Assembly (NCBI GenBank): GCA_030407315.1
Contig: JALQPE010000348.1
Coordinates: 1 to 64,000, forward strand
DNA from: Asparagopsis taxiformis
Taxonomy: Eukaryota; Rhodophyta; Florideophyceae; Bonnemaisoniales; Bonnemaisoniaceae
Reading direction: 5' to 3'
DNA: 64,000 nt
The notes under the pieces are model-generated. The model worked only from the letters and a program-made list of their open reading frames with translations. It ran no database searches and was not told the DNA's origin. Both the position numbers and the translations under genes were made by a program. Below are positions 40,684-50,766 of this stretch, one piece after another. Position 1 is the stretch's first letter; each line of letters begins with the position of its first letter.

Positions 40684-42420
40684 CTACTCACCCATCACGT
40701 TACTCATATTCCGTAGTTGACGAAGTTGGCATCCTGTTTGAGTTTCAGTGAGGCGCAGAAATCGTTGGAATGCATCGAAACAATCCGACTTACGGTGGAG
40801 CGGATACACAGTTAGCCAGCGAGACTTATCATCGATAAAGGTCACGAAGTATCGAGCTCCCCCTTTCGAACGTATTTCCATTGGCCCTGCCAGATCTGTA
40901 TGGATCAGTTGGAGAAGCTCGGAGGCTCTTGTGTCGGAGAATTTCGGGATAGCAGCACGAGGCATTTTACCAGTAACAAACCCTTCACATAGATTTGCAG
41001 GTGGGGACTGCTCAGGTTTGATTCGGAGTCCTTTGACCGCTGATGTCTTTGCCATACGAGAGATTCCGTTTTTGTGAACATGCCCAAGTCGCTCATGCCA
41101 CAGCTGCAGTGACGCGATGCAAGCTAACTCAAAGGTCTGTTTATTTCTGGAGGGCATGTAGAGGTCAATTGCATAGAGCCCGTGGCGTCTATAGCCAATA
41201 GCTATTGATTCCCCGTTTTGGGTAAAGAGGACTGCATTGTTCGTGAACTGAACTCCAATTCCTCGAGCCGTGAGAGTACTAACGGATATGAGTGAGAATA
41301 GGAAGGAGGGGACGTGGAGAACGTCCTGGAGTATGCAGATTCTTGCCTTCCCATTGACAAGGAGTGACAGTTTGACATCGCCACATCCTACTGCTACAGA
41401 AGTGGATTTGTCTCCGAGAATCACTTGGAACGGAGTCACGGAACGGTACGAGACAAACATTGAGCGATCGAAGGTCATGTGTGAGGTAGCAGCGGAGTCG
41501 ATGTACCATGTAGATGAGATTTGTACCGACTTATTTGAATCCGAACAGGCTGACAAAAGGCAGACGTACTCCTTTTCTTCATCATTGCTCGGTTCAGTCT
41601 CGGTGGCTACGGCTGCCATAGAGCCAATATTCCCCTGCGCCAGAGACAAGTTCGGAGAACTGCGTGGTTTATTATTCGAGCGGGAGCGAGATGGTCTTCC
41701 ATACTTCTGCCAGCAATATGGCTCGGTGTGATTTGTTCGACCGCAATGGGTACACTTCTTCCGGTTGTTCCCAAACTGTTTTCCAGACTTGGAAAGTAGA
41801 GCGGCTGTGTCTGTTGAGGAACTTCCCGGTTTTAAAATAGCTGCCCTGCGTTCTTCCTGAAGGAGGAGACTGCGAACTTTGTCGAATGTGAAGGTAGGAT
41901 CTTCATCTCCAATTGCATCAAGAGCGGTTATCAGCGTCTGGAAGGAAGATGGGAGGCCATTGAGAACAGCCATAGCCATTTCTTTATCATCAATGTCGAC
42001 GCCCATTGCTGATAGTACGGTTGCCATTTGTCGAACACGGTTGATGTATACGAGCATCTGTTCACCTGGCTTCATAGTCGCTGTGTAAAAGTCGCGCCTT
42101 GCAGCGAGTTTGTTTAGGAGAGTGTGCCTTTGATGCACGTTGCAGATCTCTTGCCACATTTCTAAGGCAGTCGTGGTGTGTGCAACGTTTTTGAGCATTT
42201 CATCCGACAAGGTAATTCCGATGGCCATTCGAGCTGACTTGTCTTTGCGGAGCCATTTTAAGAGCTCTTCTTGGTCTGTCGGACGTCTAGGGCGAAGATT
42301 AGGATCAATCATGTCGTCCACCTCGCGGTGGCCAAGGATGAGTTCCATCTTCTGCTTCCATGAGTGGAAGTTTGAATAATCCAGCTTCTCGATGCGGATG
42401 CCGGAAGTATTACTCTCCAT
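40684..42420 (-). CDS. Copia gag-protease-integrase, truncated
   Basis: 578 codons. Residues 1-200 are a typical UBN2-type Copia gag (LDYSNFHSWKQKMELIL, then MLVYINRVRQMATVL and LNGLPSSFQTLI). A CCHC zinc knuckle follows (C-T-H-C-G-R-T-N-H-T-E-P-Y-C). The protease site reads WYIDSAATSHM (D-S-A in place of the usual D-S-G), then comes the pre-integrase zinc region (LWHERLGHVHKNG) and the first integrase block (LLQLIHTDLAGPM, then YFVTFIDDKSRW). The protein ends after QLRQLR, exactly before the expected T-D-N-G block, so the integrase is catalytically incomplete. Confidence 0.85.
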   Translation of the reverse strand: MESNTSGIRIEKLDYSNFHSWKQKMELILGHREVDDMIDPNLRPRRPTDQEELLKWLRKDKSARMAIGITLSDEMLKNVAHTTTALEMWQEICNVHQRHTLLNKLAARRDFYTATMKPGEQMLVYINRVRQMATVLSAMGVDIDDKEMAMAVLNGLPSSFQTLITALDAIGDEDPTFTFDKVRSLLLQEERRAAILKPGSSSTDTAALLSKSGKQFGNNRKKCTHCGRTNHTEPYCWQKYGRPSRSRSNNKPRSSPNLSLAQGNIGSMAAVATETEPSNDEEKEYVCLLSACSDSNKSVQISSTWYIDSAATSHMTFDRSMFVSYRSVTPFQVILGDKSTSVAVGCGDVKLSLLVNGKARICILQDVLHVPSFLFSLISVSTLTARGIGVQFTNNAVLFTQNGESIAIGYRRHGLYAIDLYMPSRNKQTFELACIASLQLWHERLGHVHKNGISRMAKTSAVKGLRIKPEQSPPANLCEGFVTGKMPRAAIPKFSDTRASELLQLIHTDLAGPMEIRSKGGARYFVTFIDDKSRWLTVYPLHRKSDCFDAFQRFLRLTETQTGCQLRQLRNMSNVMGE

Positions 42421-42605
42421 GGCTCTGCAGTAAGTCTTATCTGTTCGACCCTTCCCAAGTGGACAACCGATAGTCGTCGAGGACCAAGCTGGGATCTGTA
42501 GGATAGAGACTGTCTAGCTAAGAGCGAAGTGGATGGAGAACAAGAAAGCAAGGTTTAACGATACGAAATCAGCTAGATTTCTAGTGTCTAGAGGAGAGAG
42601 AGAAA

Positions 42606-43025
42606 CTACTTATCGGAGGAAGAAGAAGCTTTGGAAGCTTTGGTGATTTCCAGGGCCTTCGCAATACTGCGATGGCGGTTGCCGCGAAGATGGTTGTCGA
42701 ACTCACTCTGAGTCCGGACGATGACACCACAGGGCCTGCAAACTTTTAGAGGACCCTCCTTGAGGCGCTCGATGGTTTTCTTGTGTCTGGATCCGTTGAG
42801 ATGAGCAGCTCTGGACTCAGCGGAATTGAGATATACGTTGCAGTGAGAGCACCTGGAACGGTTTGCAGCCTTGTGAGCGGCGTATTTCGTCTTATTGTCC
42901 CTTCTTTCTGCGATGCTATACGCCTTTCGGAATACGCGGTCGCGAAGAGACTCACCGTCGCGTCGAAGCCTCGGAGCTGGCTGCTCGTTATTAGGCTCGA
43001 TGCGATCCTCGTCACTACTAGACAC
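42606..43025 (-). CDS. Two-zinc-finger (U1/matrin-type C2H2) protein upstream of Copia gag
   Basis: 139 residues. Two units of the form C-x2-C-x12-H-x5-H occur, CSHCNVYLNSAESRAAHLNG and CRPCGVIVRTQSEFDNHLRG, each ending in a RH-basic stretch. This spacing is that of U1/matrin-type fingers, which bind RNA or double-stranded nucleic acid. The Ser/Lys-rich tail and acidic N-terminus are low complexity. It lies between the leader and gag on the same strand, 185 bp from gag, and appears to belong to the element as an extra ORF. It may also be a separate captured gene. Its function is inferred only. Confidence 0.6.
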   Translation of the reverse strand: MSSSDEDRIEPNNEQPAPRLRRDGESLRDRVFRKAYSIAERRDNKTKYAAHKAANRSRCSHCNVYLNSAESRAAHLNGSRHKKTIERLKEGPLKVCRPCGVIVRTQSEFDNHLRGNRHRSIAKALEITKASKASSSSDK

Positions 43026-43059
43026 TATGGAGATAGAGAGAGAGAAGAGGTTAGCAGTT

Positions 43060-43250
43060 ATACCGATCAGTACTAAGGTCTAAACCTTGAAATTGACCGA
43101 AAGATGAAAGGTATAACTTACTTTTGAAGATGAATGAGTAGGTTAACCAATGCAGAAGTTTATTGTTGTGTGACTTCTTAATGCTATACCGATCAGGACA
43201 AGGTTGCTGACTTACAAGAGCAGAACCGAGTTGAGAAAGGTATAGACAAG
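43060..43250. repeat. Degenerate direct repeat in Copia leader
   Basis: The string TATACCGATCAG...AAGGT occurs twice (about 43060 and 43184), and GAAAGGTATA occurs twice (about 43107 and 43234), giving a ~125-bp duplicated segment. Confidence 0.6.
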
Positions 43251-43292
43251 TCTTTTATTAGGAGCAGTCTATTCCAGTATGTTGGCCTTAAG

Positions 43293-43372
43293 TGGGCCAG
43301 TAGCTCAGCGGTTAAGCCGTGCTGTGCAGCGCGGAATCTCGCGGTCGTGCGTTCGAGTCCCAGCGAGAGCGG
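43293..43372 (+). other. tRNA-like sequence / SINE head
   Basis: The A-box-like TAGCTCAGCGGTTAAG and the B-box-like CGTTCGAGTCCC lie about 40 bases apart, as in tRNA genes. The T-stem does not pair well (GTGCG against CCCAG) and the acceptor stem does not close, so a functional tRNA is unlikely. A tRNA-derived SINE head or decayed tRNA gene fits best. It is antisense to the Copia leader. Confidence 0.45.
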
Positions 43373-43518
43373 GAAGAAATTTTTGTATTTGGCGCGAGAT
43401 AGCTCCAGCGAGAGATCCGATGTGTTCCAAGAGATGTCACTTGATGACAGAATTTTTGTGTCACGATGGCAGTAGATGTTGTCACTGTGACAGTCAGATG
43501 ACACGATGGTACGCCGAG

Positions 43519-43564
43519 CGTCAGCGAGACGGACGCCGGGTGGCGAGACGGACGCCGGGTGGCG
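43519..43564. repeat. Tandem duplication of a ~19-bp GC-rich unit
   Basis: GAGACGGACGCCGGGTGGC occurs twice in direct succession, with a third partial unit. Confidence 0.75.
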
Positions 43565-43771
43565 AGGCGAGACCGCGGCGCCGCAGGAGGGAGCGCGACG
43601 AACGCGACGCGCAGGCGAGCGAAAGGGCACGGAGGCGCAGAACGGGAGCAGGAGGATGCGCAGGAAAAAAGACAAAACGAGAAGAAACAAGGCGAGAAAG
43701 GTAAGGCACACGCCGACGCGAAAGAGACACTCACCGCAGCGCTAGAGAATAAGAAACGACCCGAGCGAGCG

Positions 43772-43787
43772 CACTGGGCCCATAACC
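43772..43787 (-). other. Primer-binding site, initiator-tRNA half type
   Basis: Immediately inside the LTR the minus strand reads GGTTATGGGCCCAGTG. This can pair with the anticodon stem-loop of an initiator Met tRNA (CCCATAACC contains the CAT anticodon), as in Drosophila copia. Confidence 0.55.
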
Positions 43788-44275
43788 TGTTGATAAAGTT
43801 TGGTCGCTTACCGAGCGTTTACTGATTCTGCGAGCTCACTACATAATTTGTATTCTCGCCGAGGTGCGCCGGCGGTGCTAAGGACAGCCTGTTCAAGGCT
43901 GCTCCAGACAGACTGTCACTGACAGTCTGTCCTAGCAAGCACCCGCTGCCAATCTGGTACACGTGGGCTTCTCTATCATATCATCCACACGTGTACACTT
44001 ATCATAACATTTTCCCTGTGCCATGATGGCAACCCATCTTGGCATTTCTACTTACTAATTGAAACTATGACAAACAAATTGAAACTTCAGAGGCCAGTTA
44101 CTCCGTAATGGAGTGTCGTAGGAGCCCCGGAGAAGTTGCTACCCGACTAATTCGGGCACGCTGAATACGATGAGATAGGTGTCAGAGCGCTCAGACCACT
44201 CCTTCTAGGAGAAAACGAGGGTCAAAGTTTTCTCACGGAATTAGGCCTACCAGGCCCATTCTCAGTGAGTCAACA
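43788..44275 (-). repeat. Copia 488-bp LTR (5' LTR)
   Basis: It begins TGTTGA and ends TCAACA (6-bp inverted ends). It contains a dyad with 12-bp arms around GACAGACTGTCA and another around GTACACGTG. It is similar over its length to 63323-63810, which has the same length. Confidence 0.95.
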
Positions 44276-45057
44276 TTGCGCACGTCCTCCACGTGGTCTT
44301 CTTTCACATCCCGAAGGGTCACGGCCGGTTCCACTAGCTGCCTCACCAACACAGTCGCTCCTTCTCCGACGTAATCCGACGTCACAAACTTGGGCACCGT
44401 AATTTGCGTCCCCAGCTGCTCACGAATGCTTTCCGCCACCTCCGGTTCGTCGTCCACCTCGGTTACGTCCTGCGTAGTAGCTTCGGTGACGTTGGAGCGA
44501 GCAGGGTGCTTCGTGCCTCCCGAAACCGGAATGGAGCGTGCTGGATGCTTCGTACCCCCCGAACCAGTGATTTCGCCTGCTGGACCGGTACTGGGCATCC
44601 GTCCCGAGCTGGCCTGGTTCGTCGCTGCGTTGAAGTTTGACGCTGCAGCAGGGGTACGAATGTCGCTAGGGCCATCCTCCGCAGCGGGGCGCATCATCCG
44701 AGTATCCCAAGGGTAAAACGCCGCGGCGTATGCTCCACCCATCGTCTCCGGCGGTCCCTCAGCACCATCAAACATGTACGGGAACGGGAGGTCCTTGAAC
44801 TTGTCCTTAGTCGCAATGTTGCGCACGACGATATAGTCCGCCTCGTCGGTTTCCGGCAGCTTGTGGTTGTGCAGCGTGCGCGGAAGGCCAACATCGCCAC
44901 CAGCAGTGCTCACCGAAGCCGTCCCAATATGCACAGCCGCACCGTCCACGTCCGCAAACAAATTGACATCGACGCCGCGCTTGAGTCCGCGCGACTCCGC
45001 TGACGCGCTCACTTGATCGCCGCAAACCGTCAAACTGCTGAAATGCGTATCCGCCAT
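44276..45057 (-). pseudogene. ParB-like protein, 5' fragment of copy 2
   Basis: The fragment starts at the ATG at 45057 and is almost identical to copy 1 for about 260 codons. It breaks at the Copia LTR just before the DGxHR box, so the ParB-fold core is missing. The frame runs on 14 codons into the LTR and stops at 44233. Confidence 0.9.
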
Positions 45058-45401
45058 GGTTGTTGAGTTGGAAAGGAAAAGAGATGGTTGACGTTGACGT
45101 ATTGGAGTGATGTGGATGGTATGTTTCACGTTGAAGAATGGTCGTGAACGCCAATCGCTGGAAATAATAACACAATACAACCGAAATTTTGTTAGGTACA
45201 GACCTATCGTGACCGCTGGAATGCAAGAGAGGCAATCGAGATGTGAGTGTCCGTTCGGAACGGGCCCGAGTCGGGCTCTCGAAACCTGACGAGGTGGCGT
45301 GAAGCAGGCAGTTTCCTTGATGTGTAATGTGTTAAAATTACAGCTGTCAAGCTAGGCGGCTTTTGGGGCGGCTGCGAGCACCCCTTTATCCGGGGGACAC
45401 C

Positions 45402-45586
45402 CTGATTTGAGTTAAAATTTGGGCTATTCTCAAAAACATGCACATGTGAACATGTTTTTGAGATGGGGGTGTGCCGTACGGCACAATCGACCCGCCGAAA
45501 TCAAGATTTTTTGCAATATTTTTTGTGCCCGAAATTTTAGAATTTCTGGGCTGGCCAGCAGTGCAATCGAGCTGGACATCCACCGG
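45402..45586 (-). repeat. Palindromic module F (copy of D)
   Basis: Palindrome at 45470-45485, identical to the other modules. Confidence 0.95.
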
Positions 45587-45789
45587 ACGTCCATTTCAGG
45601 TTGGTCGTGAGAGAGTGGGGTGGGACCATGATGGAACAAGGACCAAGACCTGTCCCTGGCGTATTGAGCCTGAAATCGACCCTTCGTGAGACGCCATTTA
45701 GCCTTACAGGTAGTGCTTACAGAAGCCAGTGACAACCCCACTCGGGGCGGCGGCCGGTGCATGGGGCCGTTGTGGCCAAATTAGACACC

Positions 45790-45952
45790 ATGATTTGAAT
45801 TAAAATTTGGGCTATTCTCAAAAACATGCACATGTGAACATGTTTTTGAGATGGGGGTGTGCCGTACGGCACAATCGACCGCCCAAATCGATGTTTTTTG
45901 CAATATTTTTTCTGCCCTAAATTCTACAATTTCTGGGCTGGCCAGCAATGCA
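45790..45952 (-). repeat. Palindromic module G (copy of C)
   Basis: Palindrome at 45858-45873. Confidence 0.95.
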
Positions 45953-47094
45953 ATAGCTATATGCTCTAAACCGATTCTAACAAGCAGAAAGAATACTCTC
46001 CTTCATCACGATGCTCTCGAATTGAGTGCAATGCAACGGACTCCCTCCAAGAGAACGACAAAGCATCGTCTTTTCCAAGGCATTTCCGTACGAAAAATAA
46101 TCGAAAAACATATTTGACTTCAACCTAACAGCTATCGCGAGCACCGTACTCAGCTATATTTCCTCTGTAATTTCCTTCCTCCAACCAATCAATAGCCGCT
46201 TGGTCACAGGCTTAAAAGCCTTCCACTATCTGTCCTATCCATCGAAGACCCTCGGAGGGTTCGATCCAGGCCTTGATCACCCATGATGGGTGTGCAACCC
46301 GAGAAATTGAAAATGGAACATATTGCGACAGGGACGAGATATCATTCAATGAAAGAGAAGTTCTCTTTCGTTTACTTTTTTCTAACAAGATTCTAAACGT
46401 CTACAAACCCTATGTCGTCCGTCCGTTTTCATCCCGGAGAGATGTGGATGTGAGGTAAGACGCAGTGGTGATGTTGTGTTGATTCCCACAGACGGAGGTG
46501 GAGGAGGTGGCTACGGAGGAAGCCTGGAGAACTTCTCCGGTACTGACATCTCACATGTTGAACATGTGAGATGTCAGTACCCATGGATGAGAAGAAAAAC
46601 ATGTTCAGGTCCGGTTCGGATATTGTTGCCATTAACGGAGGCGGAGGAGGCGGCTACGGTGCAAGCCTGGAGAACATGTGACTCACATCTCGGAGATGTC
46701 AGTACCCATGGATGAGAAGAAAAACATGTTCAGGTCCGGTTCGGATATTCTTTCCATTTACGGAGGTGGAGGAGGCTATGGTGGAAGCCTGGAGAAGAAT
46801 AGAATAGTCCTATACCCATGGATCACAAGAAAACGTTGTTGGGCTCCTTTTCGAAGCCCATTCGTCTCTTGAATAAATTTAGCACCCAAATCATATACGA
46901 TTGCCGAGTTGACACCCCGTATGTCTCGTTGGTAGAAATAGCAGGGGTTCCACCACTCAGCTGGCGGGAAGTAGTTACTGATTATATGAGATATGGCTTA
47001 GCTCCCGCCAAAACCGATAGCTCTGGGCTCAGGTTCTCCAAATTTGGTTATACGAATGTGTTCTGACAATGCTAGAAGACGAATATCTGCATCC

Positions 47095-47272
47095 TGATTT
47101 GAATTAAAATTTGGGCTATTCTCAAAAACATGCACATGTGAACATGTTTTTGAGATGGGGATGTGCCGTACGGCACAATCGACCGCCGAAATCGATGTTT
47201 TTTGCAATATTTTTTCTGCCCGAAATGTAGAATTTCTGGTCTGGCCAGCAATGCATCTGAGCTGGACATCCC
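47095..47272 (-). repeat. Palindromic module H (copy of B)
   Basis: Palindrome at 47162-47177. Confidence 0.95.
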
Positions 47273-48804
47273 CATGTCCAGTGGCCGTCCGGATGTCGCT
47301 CACCTGGTAAGCGTGATGCACCTGTGACAACCTATGTGACTGCAGTCACAGCCGCCATGGCGGCCGTGCAGTACAACACTCAAAGGCAGGGAATCACAAT
47401 CTTTTTAAATTTTTTCTCTACCACGTATCCGTCACAACTTATTACCTACACCGGTTACGGGTTTCAAGACCTTTCCAGTGCTGTGTACCCGTATACTCTG
47501 TTCCGTTCGATATCAGCCAGTGTTCCTCACGAAAGAGTGCAAACGTCACGAGATACGTCGTCAAATTTGACTGTCTCGCCGAGCGGTCGCCATCCTGTAC
47601 CGAATTTCCACTCATTCCATTATGACGAATAAGCGCAGGCGCAACAGCAATCCGATCGTTGACGACGCAACCGTGCCAATTCTGCGCGAACCCGCTAGCC
47701 CTTGGGAGGATTCTAGTGACATGGGTACACGTCGAAACGTAGGTCGCGCCGCCCGCGAAACTACTCTCGCTGGCAAAGACTTCCTCCGCCTCTTGCTGGA
47801 TTTATTCGCCCATTCAAGTTTCGCAGACTTGACGGACAAGCCGGGAGGTTTCACATACGCGGACCTCGGCGCTTGGGTTGCGCAGGGCACGGAAGAACAA
47901 TTTCTGGCGCTGCAAGGTCGACTCAGCATGTCCTTCAGCGGTCGTTCGAAGAATGCTGGAGTCGAGGCGGATGTTGCCGAAATCGTCATGGCAGAGATGA
48001 ACGTTGAGCGAGCCAAGCAGATTGTTCGTCTGGCATTACCGATTGCCGAGTTTTCAAGACAGGATGAGCGTATCGGGCAATGGGTTGAGCACTGCATCCT
48101 TTCTGGGATCGTGCCGCAGACCTTCCTTATTGGATGTAACATGCTTCCTTCGCCACTACAGGCGCCGCAGCGCGGGGAACCAAGCGCCTTCGTTCTTGCT
48201 CCACCGGAAACGTTCGAGGTATTGATGTATTTCCAAGCGTTGTCTATCATCCGAAATCACAACAAGAACCTGCCGCGTCGCCGAATAGGCGACGCGGCCG
48301 AAGAGGGGAACGAAGCCGCACGCGTCCCAGCCCATCGGAAAAGCACTAATCGAGCTTGTTACGTGGTTCAAGTTTTATACCATGCTTGGACCGATGTGGC
48401 CTTCGCCGCAAAGTTTTCCAGCTTCGAAGAGTTGATGGCGCCGTACATCATTTTCGACAGCAGTGAGCATTGGTTCGACGTGCTCGATGAAGGTCTATTC
48501 GCACCGATGGAGCAGAAGCTAGATCTCTACCACGACAAAGCTCCCCTATCTCATCCTGATGGATATGGTGGAAAAGTAGAGACAAGAACCAGTGCGCAGC
48601 ACAGTGCATTTAGGGACCTTGTGAGGAAGTTCTTCGACCGGTTGCAGTTTCTTATCGTCAACCCGGACCTGTACACCTGGCCGGAGTCCGACCGCTGGGG
48701 GGCGCTGGAAATATACTTGTCAAGCGGAAATCCGGACAAGCTGCCAGCGTACTTTGACACCCTCGACGAAGACGTTATGGCTGTCCTCCGCCCGGCACCA
48801 CAAG

Positions 48805-48809
48805 CCGCG
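48805..48809. other. Target-site duplication CCGCG, left
   Basis: CCGCG here and at 54778-54782 flanks the Copia LTRs. The uninterrupted copy 1 gene has a single CCGCG at the corresponding place. Confidence 0.95.
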
Positions 48810-49222
48810 TGTTGATGTGGGCACCTCAGAATGGCATATGGTTTCCAGCTGGATTCCAAGTGTGAGTACTATTGGAATTTGATACAATATGGATTATTGA
48901 TTACTTGCATTGTTGTGCCTGTAGAGACGAATCTAGTGGACTACGTGACATCTAACCCGGTAGACTTTGTTCAGGGCAATGAGCTGGTGATTTTACCATT
49001 TTGGTCGAATCGGGATTGACACGTGGATACTGATCTGGATTCGGGCCAGCTAGGGTTACGCCGTCGTGTATGCGGCGCGCTGCAGGTTGGAACTCTGAAA
49101 ATCCGAAATTGGGAAATTCCAGTAGTATAAGTAGTGGTGTTGCGAGGCGATCCGATAGTAAACCAAGTCAAGCGACATCTTTCCTGCTCTTCTCAACCTC
49201 TCCAACTGTCTCAACCTTCACA
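48810..49222 (+). repeat. Copia 5' LTR, 413 bp
   Basis: TGTTGATG...CTTCACA. One mismatch to the 3' LTR. Confidence 0.98.
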
Positions 49223-49239
49223 GGTTATGGGCCCAGAGG
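49223..49239 (+). other. Primer-binding site, initiator-tRNA half type
   Basis: GGTTATGGGCCCAGAGG directly follows the LTR and matches the complement of an initiator Met tRNA anticodon arm. The same core is used by the other Copia family here. Confidence 0.6.
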
Positions 49240-50079
49240 ATCAACTATAGCAGATTCAATCGCTTCCTGCTTCGGTCTCAGTTTTCAGTTTTTGTTGCTC
49301 GTGTTGCTCTGTCTCAGTGTCCGGTCTCTGTTTGTCTCAGTTTTGTCTCAGTCTGTCTCTGTTGTCCGTGATTGTCCCTATCGATCGTGTTGATCTTGTC
49401 TCTGTGTCACCACCTCGGTTCGTCTCCGCGCGAATTCAGTTCCGCCTGTCTTCGTGTGGCCCGCCCGTGTGTGTTTGTCGTCTCCGGTGCAAGTAACTTT
49501 GGTTCTTCACCGGTCCGCCAGTGACTTCGTTGACCTTGTGATTGACTGTCCCAGTGTGTCCCAGTATCCCAGAGCAGACTGAGTGAGTGTCCGAGTGTTC
49601 CTGACCCTTCCGTGTTCTCGTAGAGTTCACGTGCCGCGCACCCTTCCTGCAAGAGTCTAGCTTGGATTTTCTGGTGAAAGCTTATGCTCAGTGAGTAACC
49701 TCCTTGGGACGAATCGTAAGGATTATATGCGCTTGTGTCTGTGTGCGCACGACCAAGCGAGGCAGCTGTAGTCGCATCTCGCCGGGAGAGTGCGTTCCCG
49801 GGGTCACAGAGTCCGACTCTGAGGGGGTGTCCTTATTTCCCCGATACCAGAACCAACCCAACTCTCTGCTTCTATTGGTGTCGAGACATCTCCACCACCA
49901 CACCACCATCATCAACATCTTGAAACGTCGAGTTTAACTCCGTTTCTGTCACCATCCCAAAATTTTGAACGTCGAAGCTATCTCCGTTCGAGTCGATTCA
50001 CTGTTTCTACAATCGAATTGTTTGCCTCCGCTCACGTGCTTTTCGTTTCATCTGGACCCTGCTCCTCTACTTTGGCACA
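49240..50079 (+). other. Copia leader, no gene
   Basis: 840-bp untranslated leader between the primer-binding site and the gag start, with CT-rich runs of TCTCAGTTT type near 49.27-49.37 kb. No ORF is supported. Confidence 0.6.
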
Positions 50080-50766
50080 ATGTCCGACACCGACAATGAC
50101 GTTGGAACCTCTGGCTCCATCAAACTTCCCCGCTTTCACGGTCGTCGTGATGAGGACTATGGCTTGTGGCGTCTTCGCCTCCGTGCTGCATGTCGTGTCA
50201 AGGGTGTCTGGTCTGTTGTTGACCCCAATGCTGCCTCTTCTGCAAGCTCCGCTTCCACTGCCGACTCCATCATCGACGCTTCCAAGCGTCTCTCGAAGCG
50301 CGAAAAGGCCTCTGGAATCATCATTACCGCTCTCGGCGACTCTCCTCTTCGCGTTGTCATTGATGCCGACGATGATCCAGCTCGCATGCTTCAGCTTTTG
50401 GATGCCCGGTATGCTTCCAGTCGCACTGTCTCTCGCATCGCAGTGCAAACACAGCTGTTTCGTATGAGGTATTCTGGCCAAGACATGGCCGCGTATGTTG
50501 ACCAGTACACATCTCTGTTTGCTCAACTGGAACGCATGGGTAAGGGCGCTGGCATTCCGGAGGCTCACAAGGCACCGATGCTGCTTGCGTCTATCGATCC
50601 TTCGAGTGAATTGGAAGTCACTGCTGCTGCATTGCGCACTAAGGACGTCGAAGAGCTCACCTGGGACTATGTTGCTACCACCCTCATCGATGAGTACAAC
50701 GCAAAAAAATCTCAATATGGCCGAGTCCAAACGTCGCCGCCGAAAGAAGAGAGCTGGCATTGCTAA
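50080..50766 (+). CDS. Copia gag
   Basis: 228 codons. The ORF begins MSDTDNDVGTSGSIKLPRFH and contains gag blocks of the Copia type (DEDYGLWRLRLRAACRVKG, ARMLQLLDARYASS, QLFRMRYSGQDMAAYVDQY). The CCHC zinc knuckle is in the other frame, downstream. The frame stops at 50766. The shift to pol occurs near an A7 run (50703-50709); pol lies +1 relative to gag. Confidence 0.85.
   Translation: MSDTDNDVGTSGSIKLPRFHGRRDEDYGLWRLRLRAACRVKGVWSVVDPNAASSASSASTADSIIDASKRLSKREKASGIIITALGDSPLRVVIDADDDPARMLQLLDARYASSRTVSRIAVQTQLFRMRYSGQDMAAYVDQYTSLFAQLERMGKGAGIPEAHKAPMLLASIDPSSELEVTAAALRTKDVEELTWDYVATTLIDEYNAKKSQYGRVQTSPPKEESWHC

Larger units (their letters stand above)
40684..44275 (-). mobile_element. Truncated Ty1/Copia element with 5' LTR
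   Basis: On the minus strand: a 488-bp LTR (44275-43788, TGTTGA...TCAACA), a primer-binding site, a ~760-bp leader, a zinc-finger ORF, then gag-protease and the start of integrase. The element ends abruptly near 40684 inside integrase; RT, RNase H and the 3' LTR are missing. It cuts the ParB gene of element II copy 2, with TTGCG as the flanking bases on the right. The matching target duplication is lost with the deleted end. Confidence 0.85.

Noticed and set aside
43293..43372. Functional tRNA gene
   Set aside because: A- and B-box-like strings are present but the T-stem and acceptor stem do not pair, so it is listed only as tRNA-like.
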